This document shows, one piece after another, positions 49,601 through 61,600 of a stretch of DNA of 64,000 nt. Under the pieces are notes generated by a model that did no database searches, had not been told where the DNA came from, and saw nothing but the letters and a program-made list of their open reading frames with translations. Where the stretch lies: contig NC_020168.2 of assembly GCF_000224145.3 (NCBI RefSeq), forward strand, positions 4,933,480 through 4,997,479, given 5' to 3'. Source of the DNA: Ciona intestinalis. Lineage: Eukaryota; Chordata; Ascidiacea; Phlebobranchia; Cionidae. How positions within the stretch are numbered: position 1 is the stretch's first letter; each line of letters begins with the position of its first letter. A program made the position numbers and the translations under genes.

Positions 49601-52600
49601 TAACCGAACCTCGTATCCTTTGGTGATGATGTAAGCACCAATCACCAAGCACCAGTGGGAGATAAACTTTTATGTAAAAAAGCTATTACAGCATGAGTTA
49701 CAACTTAAGTTTTTTTTCGTTACATCGAATTACCTCCTTTGTTGTTTTAAACTGTGGGATGATGTACCCGGTGTAGAAGCAGAAGGAATCATTGAACATT
49801 TGTTCATGGAACCAAACTGCAGCGAAAGTATTGAGTAGATGTTTGTCATAATCATCCGTAACTCGTCCACCATATTGTACTTCACCTGTGAGAGGGTTTC
49901 GGGAGGATTTGTGACTTTTTTGTGACTTTGGGCTTTGATATTGAATGACACTTATTAATCATAGGTGATTGAGCAATGACAGTTGCTATTACATGTGGCT
50001 GTTTTAACATTGAATAAGTAAACACAAGCCTATATTGGGAGTAGCGTCCGACCCAGTAATCTTTGCTTACTATGTGAGCGCTCTAACACTAAGCTACAAC
50101 AGTGAATATTTTATATATTGAATAAAATTAGGTTTTCAACCAAACACAATCTACATATAATGCAAAGAAATTTGATTTTTAACCACATTAATATACACAA
50201 GAAAAATTTGCTCCAATTTTATTACCCAAGCAAATTATATGCATTATATTTTCTATACAACTGTGCAAATCAATATAGAAATCTCACCCACCAATCATAT
50301 ATCGTACAGTGCTCCATTGAATACCACGCTTTGGATCAAGATCATCCAGATGGTTTTGAAGGAATTGCACGGTAGCGTAATGGTCTGATGTGTTGAACTC
50401 ATACGGGATGTTCCAACCAAGGGGTCCAAACTTACGTCTCTCCTATAATGGGAACATATGTTGCGAAAATGGTAGCACATATGTATTTTAGAAAAAACTG
50501 TCATATTTTGAAACTGATGGTCATATATACTTTAGAAATTACTCAGTATCTATGGCATAGTAGTTGAAGCAATAGGATTACAAAAACTCAATTGTCACCA
50601 ATGGGTTCTTTATTTTCATCCAAAACAGGAATAAAAATAAATTATCAACATTATACCTTTGCTCCATTTGTAAACATGAGGGTTTAACAAGATAGTTTCA
50701 ATATATCCACTAACCTGTACAGCAGTATGCATGAAGCCAATGGCATACAACAGAGGTTTCCACTGTGGTAGGTTGTTTACATCAAGCTGATCTTGAGAAA
50801 TTCCAGCAAATGTTCGAGTGAGTCCGGCTTTAACTCCTTGAGGAGGTTCGTTGGTAAACTAGTGGATGGTAAAATACCTTTGTTGTAAAATATTTAGTAT
50901 CTAAATAAATAAAAAATTATGAATTCATACAGAAAAAAATCAAAATTTACACAGAAAACTGTGTGTGGAATAGCTATCCCGTAAGCAGGCACATGTTGAG
51001 TGAAACAAACGCCAGTGTTATAACGATCGCAATTTTTCCGCAACATTTTTACACCAGTGACCAAATGCACGACTNNNNNNNNNNNNNNNNNNNNNNNNNN
51101 NNNNNNNNNNNNNNNNNNNNNNNNCGGAAGACACGGACTCCCTCGTCTCCCCCGATCCTCCTCCCGCATCTTTAGGTTGGATGTTGAGGATCGTATCAAG
51201 GATCGCGGTGGCGGAGTTGGTTTGGTAAGTGATGTCAGCGTTCATGTGAAGTCCGAACACCTCCGGAGTATCAGTGAGAGGAAGAGTATCAATCGCATCC
51301 ATCACCTGTGATAATTGTGATAATTTAAGTAAATTGGAAGGTATACTCAGCAGATCTGAACTTTTTTAATTCTTTGTTTATACTTAAAAAACATTTAATA
51401 GTTGTTTATTTCTAAAAAACTGTTCAAATCTTTCTTTATTCCTAAAAAAAACATCAAAAATCTTTCTTTATTCCTAAAAAAACTATTCAAATTTTTTATT
51501 ATTCTTAAAAAAAACATCAAAAATCTTTGTATATTCTTCAAAGAATATGGGACTTGAGTTTCAGACCAGAGTTGGCCCATTACTTTAATACTCAGATTGC
51601 TACCACCTATTTGTGACCACTGGGTTAGGGTAATTTTTGCCAACTGCTTTGCTTAACCGTACCTGGTATCCTTTGGTGATGATGTAAGCACCAATCACCA
51701 AGCACCAGTGGGAGACAAACTTTTATGTAAAAAAGCTATTACAGCATGAGTTACAATTTAAGTTTTTTTGGTTACATCGAATTACCTCCTTTGTTGTTTT
51801 AAACTGCGGGATGATGTACCCGGTGTAGAAGCAGAACGAATCATTGAACATTTGTTCATGGAACCAAACTGCAGCGAAAGTATTGAGTAGATGTTTGTCA
51901 TAATCATCCGTAACTCGTCCACCATATTGTACTTCACCTGTGAGAGGGTTTCGGGAGAATTTGTGACTTTTTTGTGACTTTGGGCTTTGATATTGAATGA
52001 CACTCATTGCTCAATCATAGGTGATTGAGCAATGACAGTTGCTATTACATATGTGGCTGTTTTAACATTGAATAAGTAAACACAAGCCTATAATGGTAGT
52101 AGTGTCCGACCCAGTAATCTTTGCTTACTGTGTGAGTGCTACAACACTAAGCTACAACAGTGAATATTTTATATATTGAATAAAATTAGGTTTTCAACTA
52201 AACACAATCCACATATAATGCAAAGAAATTTGATTTCTAACCACATTAATATACACAAGAAAAATTTGCTCTAATTTTATTACCCAAGCAAATTATATGC
52301 ATTATATTTTCTATACAACTGTGCAAATCAATATAGAAATCTCACCCACCAATCATATATCGTACAGTGCTCCATTGAATACCACGCTTTGGATCAAGAT
52401 CATCCAGATGGTTTTGAAGGAATTGCACGGTAGCGTAATGGTCTGATGTGTTGAACTCATACGGGATGTTCCAACCAAGGGGTCCAAACTTACGTCTCTC
52501 CTATAATGGAAACATATGTTGCGAAAATGGTAGCGCATATGTATTTTGGAAATTACTGTCATATTTTGAAACCAATAGCTAAAGCAATAGGATTACAAAA

Positions 52601-55600
52601 ACTCAATTGTCACCAATGGGTTCTTTATTTTCATCCAAAACAGGAATAAAAATAAATTATCAACATTAAACTATTGCTCTGTTTGTAAACATGAGGGTTT
52701 AACAAGACAGTTTCAATACACCCACTAACCTGTACAGCAGTATGCATGAAGCCAATGGCATACAACAGAGGTTTCCACTGTGGTAGGTTGTTTACATCAA
52801 GCTGATCTTGAGAAATTCCAGCAAATGTTCGAGTAAGTCCGGCTTTAACTCCTTGAGGAGGTTCGTTGGTAAACTAGTGGATGGTAAAATACCTTTGTTG
52901 TAAAATGTTAAGTATCTAAATAAAAAAAAATTATGAATTTATACGGAAAAAAATCAAAATTTATACAGAAAACTGTGTGTGGAATAGCTATCCCGTAAGC
53001 AGGCACATGATAAGTGAAACAAACGCCAGTGTTATAACGATCGCAATTTTTCCGCAACATTTTTACACCAGTGACCAAATGCACGACTTAAGAACATATT
53101 TTAAACAGGGTAGTAAATGATAAGTGAACATTAGAAACCTTACTTTAATACTGGACTGCAGCAAAGTGATGGGGAACTTGGGATGTTCTTCTGCTGTTAT
53201 CCATGTTCGGAACGCTGGGTTCACATTCTCAGCTGTTTGCACGGTTTCTAACAATTCATCCATGAAATCAAGTCCAAGATGACAGTTTTGTAGGAGGACC
53301 CATCCTCCAATCTGCATCAGTGTGCTCACTAAACGACGAGCATGGACTTCCTGGCCTGTAGAAGAACTTGTATTTTATTCTATACTATGTGGGTGAGGTT
53401 CTACAGTGCGGTTGTCACTGAGATTTATATGAAAGTTGGCCAATTACCCAGACAATCAACAAAGTGCTGCAACAAATTTTATTTAGCGTTAGGTGCTACA
53501 AAATGTGACACATCATGGAATATTATAAATAGCAAAATTAATATTATAAAATTAATAAATAAATCACCTTGCCCCATTGAAATAGCACGGCAGTCGATTC
53601 CCTTCTTCTTAGCAAGAGTTGATATTTGATCGGTTGGATCCGACCCTTGTGAGAGAAGACAAATAAGAGGAACACGGATCGTGCTCTCCTGGTGAGTGTC
53701 CTCCAAGTTAAGGATGACTGCCTCCGAGAATCTGAAGATGACATAAATGATTGTCTATGTTTTCTTGCTTTTCTGGACATCATTAATTTACAAGTGATGA
53801 TAAAAATAATATTACCTATAACGCGCATGAACACTTTTAGTAAAAAAACATAGCTGTATACAGAAAAGAAAACATAGCAGTATTTTTATCTAAAAATATT
53901 TATAGTAAATAACATAAGCTTTGCATATTACTAAAATAACCTTAGCTTTGCATGGTATATGATACAGAGTATAAACCTACCTATTAATGGCCAAATCTGT
54001 CATAAATTCTAGGTCCACAAGGCCCTCATCCATACCAAATAGAAATTAACCCACATAAATAAACATTAGTTTAGAAATAAATGTAGAATCGTAATATTTT
54101 AGCTTTGCATACCACTGAAATAACACTTTTTATAAAATAGAATACACAGAATAAACCCACCGTGCTCCGAGTGAATCTGAGATGTACTTCCTCGCTTGTG
54201 GCATGATCCGATCCGGACACCATGATCTGATGAGGAGCAACTTCCTGAATGTATCAAGTGATGCGCTGTATCCATCTGGAATGACTTCTTCCTCAGGAGC
54301 TTCGGAGTCAAACCACATCTTCCATTGCTTCTCATTACGTGAGATCTTATCAGGGAATAAAACAAAAATTGATCATCATGAAAATGTTTTTCTTGGAGAA
54401 ATGGAGAAAATATTTTCAAAAGTATTTTTTACAGTTTTTTTTCTTCAAGATACCTGGTTTAAAATTTCCCTGAATTCTGGTAGTTTTTGCAGCTGTACAA
54501 GGTTAAGCCATGTGATATCAAGGATCCACTTGCAAGGTTTAGGAACAACAGACTTAAGGTCCAGGGCTGCTCCTCCTTTGATGAAGGATTGGAATTCACT
54601 TTGTCGGATGCAACCTTTCCTCAGGTCAATCTTAAGAGCCATGAGGAGGGTGAAGAGAAGTTTGTGTGTCTCATATAACCCACGGCAAGTGTATCTGTTG
54701 AGTAGGTTGTATATAGGAAATACAGAATTTTTAAATTTAAAAAACATTTGAAGTTAGATAAAAATAATAACTTTACTTTCTTTGTTGGTCCTATAAGACC
54801 AGATGTAACTCATTACCCCAACACCCAGAGTGCTACCCGCAATTAGTGACTACTGAGTTGGTGCAATGTCTGTTGTTGCTTAAGGAGACAAATTCAGTAT
54901 GGGTATCAGTCGTATCATTTACACACAAAAAAATTTAAATTTTAACCCCTAATATTATAAAACATTTTACAACAAAAGTTTTTTAAAAACTTTAACACAT
55001 ACTTTTAGCCAACAAAACTATATTTTAAAGTAACTAGGGTGTTTTTTAATGTCACCTGAACGCTGTGTAAGTTAGAAACTCAATAATGTTGTTGATTCTC
55101 TTTGAAGTGATGGGAGATTTAGTTGATTTTGCCATTGATTCATCAAATAATCCAAGAAATTGTAGAAGTGAGGTTTGGTACATCACGTTTACCATTGACA
55201 TCTCAACTGTGGGGTTGGTTTTGATTAATGATAAGTATTGAAAATATCAACTTTGTATTGCTTACAAAGTAAAAGTAAGGTGTAAGATTAGTTGAGCGAA
55301 TAGCTGGAAGGATATTTAAGTATATAATACAGTTACAGCTCTTTGAAGAAATCAAAAAAACACAAATTTTTCGTTAAAATCTACTCCAAACATCATAGGT
55401 TTGAAACTTCTGCCTTTGGTTTATTATAGACAACTCATCTATTCTACATGGGTGAGTTTCTACACCATGGCACACAATGGGACCTGAAATTTTATGGCAG
55501 AGTTGACCCATTAATCCAACATCCGATGTACCATGACCAAACTACACAAGGCCTAACTTTTAAATTACCGATCAAGAAATAGACGATGGATCCTCGAATG

Positions 55601-58600
55601 GCCACGGGACGAAACTCCTCACGAGCCGTGTTGATCTTCACTTCTGTATCGGCAGCAATCGATAATTTCTCGCTTACTTCCAATGCCATTTCCTTGGTGG
55701 TGGCTAACATCTCAATCAATGATTCATCATCAACTAAGGACCCCTGGGTAATGTAATGTGCGTTGAGTTGGGTTGTGAGGGCACGGTTTTATTTAAATAT
55801 TACTAAATATCTGGTAATTTATAAACACGTAAATTAATATATGGTTACTTACTGTAACTTCTAAAAATTGGTAGTTTTTACTGATTTGCCATATAGTAGG
55901 TTGGGGTAAGATGGGACATGTCTTCATTTTCTCTTTTCTTGTCATATTTGTTGGTAAATTAAGAATGTTGTTGGAGTTATATACCCGTTCCACATACCTT
56001 TGTACTTGTGAGTTTATACAACAAATTATCTTCAAGTTCTTTCATCTTCCTCTTATATCGAGTGACTTCCTCCATCAGTTTCACTTTCTCTGCCTCCAGC
56101 TCATTCTTCTCAGTAAGGATTACTCTTCCAAGCAACTGGTCCTCCAATCCCTAAGATAAACATCCATATCACAAACTCTTCAGAGCAAGAGGAAAAACCT
56201 TTATTTGTGCACTTTGCACACAAATGTTTAAACTAGGTTATATATGATGGTCTTTTTAAAAAAGAGATAAAGTTACATAATAATAACCAATCAGTCATGC
56301 GTATCATTAATATGGAAGAGATATAAAATGAAAAAGGTCCTGAGCCCTTAGTATAATAAGTAAGATCAAGTATTAGTAATAATACTACAATGTTGAATAT
56401 ATAAAAACACTTTTCGGTTTTTATTCTATATAGGTGGGGTCCTATGACGATGAGTTTAGGGCAGAGTTGGCTCAACACTCACTAGCATAGTTATATACAA
56501 TACAATTATATAATGTTTACAAACCTGCATTGTAACAGTGAAGTCAATGATGGATGTTTTGGCGCTAACCTCTGGTGTGTATGCAGGGTTGGGTAGTTTA
56601 GTTGTGATGTAAAGTTGGAATCCATTCATCACGTCAACTTCTTTATCTCCAACTTTAACCTGTGGTCATGGGACGTATGATTGTGTTGTATAATCCGGTG
56701 CAGTAGAACATTGGATAGGGCCAGATTATGGGTACAAGGCTTGATGCTGCTATGTTTTTGGGGTATGAAACAAAACACCAGTGTTATAACAACTTCCGTT
56801 GGCCTGCCGTGAGTTGATAATTAGGCTAGGGACTAAAGTTAACATATATTATATATATCTAATTAAGTGTTTATTTAACCTTATACGTGCTGCCAGCTTT
56901 GATGAAATTTTTCTCCAACACATTATCAAGAGCTGGGTCAAGTTCTTCACCAATGTCTTCAATAAGAAGTGGTCTAAATGAACAAAGTATATTTATCTAA
57001 CCTGTTTAATGTATTTATCACAGCCAAAGAAGTTACAACTTGTAAATAAAGAATACCGGGTTTAAAGCTTAATTTTGCCACCAAAAGCATATTACAAGAG
57101 AAGCAATAATATATGATAACCGTAGCAAGTGGTGCAGCCAGGTGTGGAACCACCATTTTAAAATTAAAATTTAAAAAAAAATAATAATTAATTTCCCCTT
57201 CATTTTTTTAGCAGAGCCACTGATCGTGGTACTAGTTTTTAATGTGTCACTGTACAAGCTGAATAAAAATTTTCCCACTCACCTTCCTTGTGATAACGCA
57301 TCCTCAAGGTGGGTGCGGAAATATTTATGGTTGAGTGTTGTAACAATCAGGTGATTATCTTTCTCTCTGTTACGAATCCATGTCTTCCCCTGACCTTGAG
57401 GATCAATAAGAAGAGGATAACGTGTCGCCTTCGTTACTATGATCCCGTTTTGTATGGAAAGATCATCACCAGGTAAACCTTGTAAGTTCCATTCACCTAT
57501 ATAAGGAATCAATGATGTTGCAAGCTATAATGTTTTGTAATGTTAAATATAGATATGAAACAATAGGGCCAATATAGATATACAGAGGTTTAAACCTTTG
57601 TTTACTATTTTTGAATTACTTCTATGATTAATTGTCATAGAAGAGTTAATGTATTAAAATATTCAAAGGTAGGGACTAATTTTGTAGTGTCCTATGAGAC
57701 ATTAACATGTTTAGATACTAACCTTCAGTCAATACCACAACTTATACTTCAGTAGTCGTTATTTCAAGAATCAAATCATAAAGTTAAATCAGTGATAATT
57801 ACCGATAGTTGGAGCATCGATGAGCATGGCTATTAAGTTGAGGTCGGACACAAACGGAATTTTCCGTTCACTAAGCTCTTTCTCCCATGTCTCTTTAATC
57901 ATGTAGTTACGGAATTCTTGGTTGAAAGGGCCGCAGTATGAAAGGAATCCAGTAGCAAGCAACACATTACCAACCAACTCGAGGATCTCAGCTTTAAACT
58001 TTTGACTTTGTTCAGTCCAACGCACTTTTTCTCCGCCAAGCCCTGTCATGTTTAACCATTCAAACACTAGTAGCCTTATTTTACAGAAAGTTTGAAACAC
58101 CTTAATTATTTAAATAATAATTTGTATTCGATGTTTATTCCCTATAGGTTATGAAAGCAACAATATTTTGAGTTTAAGAATACTTATCTTTAATGAGCTA
58201 CCATATTTCAGGTCAAAAATAGGAGAAAACTAACATACCACTGATTTAAAGTAAGTGACTTTATTCTCACCTTCAATTAGTTGAGTGGCTGCTGTCATCT
58301 TCCTCCTACATGACTCAGCATCATCCAAGAGATCTTGTTTCTCTTTCATCGCTGCATCAAACTTAGCTTGCACCTCATCTAGCTCTTTCTGTTTCTCATC
58401 TAACTGAGCTTGGGCCCTGAACATTAAATATATGTAGCTTCTATGCACTGCATATCTTTCTACATATCATGGGATGGCCAAAAACTTATGGACTCTTATG
58501 CGATGACTCTTTGTATTTCTGTCGTTTACAAAACACACAATTATCTTTGGTAAAATTGGCCACCCATTCTACACTATCACTGCACTTATAATCTCATCTA

Positions 58601-61600
58601 ACATACTGACTGACTTCATATTTCTTAATATTTCTAATATATCATAAAACTGACTGGGCAAGATCTGCAAGAGCAATGGCAAGTTTTGCTTCCGATTTCG
58701 CAAGATTTGCTTTTAGCGGCAAAACTTCTTTGTTGATTCCATAGAAAGATACCATGGCTTTGGTCCATGACAACAACCCTGCTACATTACCACAGACCTA
58801 AGGAAAGTCAGAGTTAGTTGAAATCATGTTGTGTGCTGAGAGATTTATTTAAAGAAACCTTTTTAGCGTTTTCAAAAGTATAATCTTCCGCTTCAAAATA
58901 GGGTGCAAGTAATTCCACTGTTTCTTCATTGATCGAATCTTTGTCAAAGTTTTTCAGTGAACCCATGAAACCACTTTGTGACATGAGCTAAAAACATAAT
59001 GTTCAGAAAGTTACATGCTTACACATAGACGTCACAGCAAGACAAATATAAAATTTGGTAAATCTCAAACTTCAGCAAAACTTTAAGGAATATGAAGATA
59101 ATATCAAAAGTTAAAATTTTTATATTACTAAACATTCATAAAAACTTTGTAAAATACCTTGAGTGCTTCACCCCAAGATGGCTTGACTGTTGGCCTCTCC
59201 GGATCCTGTTGTACTTTATCAATGCCCCTCATAAATAAGATGAGTGCAGCATCCATGATCCTCATGATCAGATGAGGAGGTTTAGCAAGCTTTCTTACTG
59301 TAGCTATGTCAGCAGCTTTGATTGTCTGTATAATGGTAATGGTTTATTACAAGCATCTACATAAGGTGAAACCAAATTTAAGACATTGCTAGCATAGAAA
59401 ATATGTTACACAACAAATGTTAGGCAAAATTTATTCCCTTTTCTATGTTTTTTTAATTGAACATGTGTGAAAAGGTGTGTGAAGTTAAGTTTATGTTAGA
59501 CTTACGTTTAAAGCATCTTCTGCTGCTTTCAAAGCAGGTTCTGCAGCTTCAAGTTTTGACTCTGCTGATACCTTCTCAACAGCGATACTGTCCACAATGA
59601 TCTGAGCCTTTTCTTTCACTTTCAACACAGCGTTCTTAACTTTCTCAGCAGCTGTGGCAGATACTGTCACTTCTTTCAATACCTGCATACGAAAAGTAGA
59701 GACAAAAATTACTGTAGTTAAAACCACACAAAGTAATTTTGAAATTTAACATCTTTCAAATTCTGTGTATAAATAAAGTAGACAAAACCATATACGTTAA
59801 TTGAGTTTAAAACTTTAAATTACACTAAGCAATCTGACACCACTGTTTTGATAAATAGATACTGACCTGATCAGCTTTAACAGAAGCAACAGCCAAGTCT
59901 TTCTCCTTCACCACAAGTTCTTTGGAAAGTTGAGCAACTGACTCTCCAGCTTCAAGCAGTTTATCCAAACCTGATGCAAAGCTAAGTTATTTAAGTAGCT
60001 ATCTGAAACATAGACACCTAACATGGGTATGTAAATGCATGCTCATGGAATAGGTTATGATATGTCAACAGGAAATAATAAGGAATATGAAGTGACCTGG
60101 TTTTCCAAAAAATAAGTGATTATGATATGACATGTAAGTTATAACCTGTGTTCATTCTACTTGATAAATCATCCAGCAATGTATGGTTTTCTTTGTAGAT
60201 TCCTTTGTATCCATCAAGAAAGGATAAATAGGACTTCGGGGTGACATGAGTTGTACGGCGATATCTAGATGGAGATCCTAAATACTTTTTACAGCATGAG
60301 CTTAAATTTGGTAAAAGTCATATTTTACATTACGAAAACATAGGTTGTGTTGCATAACATCATACTTACCTGTCAAAATACTCCACACAAGTTTCAGCCA
60401 CTTTATCATGGAACACCCCCATGGTTTGTATGAGTTGTCTCTTCACCTCAGCCTCACATACAACATCAACCTTGGAAAGGAAATGGTTGGACACGGCAAC
60501 AAGAGCATCACGTGGCCATCTGGTAAACCAATCCATTGTACAACCACTGAAAAGACCAGGGAATTGGAGAGCTCGGTTTCGGAACTTTTCTCCAATCTAT
60601 AAAGAAGGATAGTTATGTAAATTTTCAAGTATAATATTCCGTTGGTCATTATATTGTGTATGGGTGAGGTCCTCAGTGTGGCAAGCTATAGAACCTGGAA
60701 TTTGGGTAAAGGTTTGTTCATCAACCTCAAACACCTAGATAGCTACGCAAGACCTTAATTTTACATAATGCAATACATACTTTTGGTAAATAAAATAAAT
60801 TCAATTGCAATCAACTTTCCCTGGTGTCTCCGAGTAATGCAGACAAAAAGTTACAATAAAGTTTACGTTCTTTAACAGAACAGCAATTTCAAGTAAAATT
60901 GTTTCAAAACTTTTCTATAGTATCCATCCAACTGTTTTTGCTAGTATATCGGTATAAGTATTCAGTAAATAAAAAATGTACTTAATAACGTAATGCAAAA
61001 ATGTTAACAAAATGAACTTACTGGTGAGAAACAGAGCACGATATGCAGGTTGTCCCTCGACCGTGATATAAAATATTCGTACAAGTTTTCCTGGGTTGGA
61101 GGGCGACGGGGAAATTCTCGTTTCATGACCGAGATTAACCCTTGAGTTATTTCATCAATTTCATCACGAGCAAATAAACCAGATACCTGTGTGTTGGGTA
61201 AAGTTAATACTTTGGGTGTAAATGCTGCTGAGCTGCTTTCAGGGTTGGGCTTGTTGAAAACAAAGATTTTTTACAAATTTGACTTGTTTTAGGGCAATGG
61301 AAATGTGTTTTATAGACGTATTTTGGGGGAATAGAAATATGTTTTATAATTTTAGAGGTGATTTTTAACAAACTTACATTCAGCATATAGCTAAAACTAT
61401 ATGTCTATGGAAATAAAAATGGCTTTAGTACAAATATGTTGGATACTTTGTTACTCTACTACCAGACATAATGTAAATAAAGTTTTAGGATTTCATTTTA
61501 TATAAAAAAATAGCGTCTTTTTGACATTTCATCGGCCATTGGCAATATTTTATCAAGAGAAATATGTTGGAAGTTTACGTCACAGTATGCATATCTTTTA

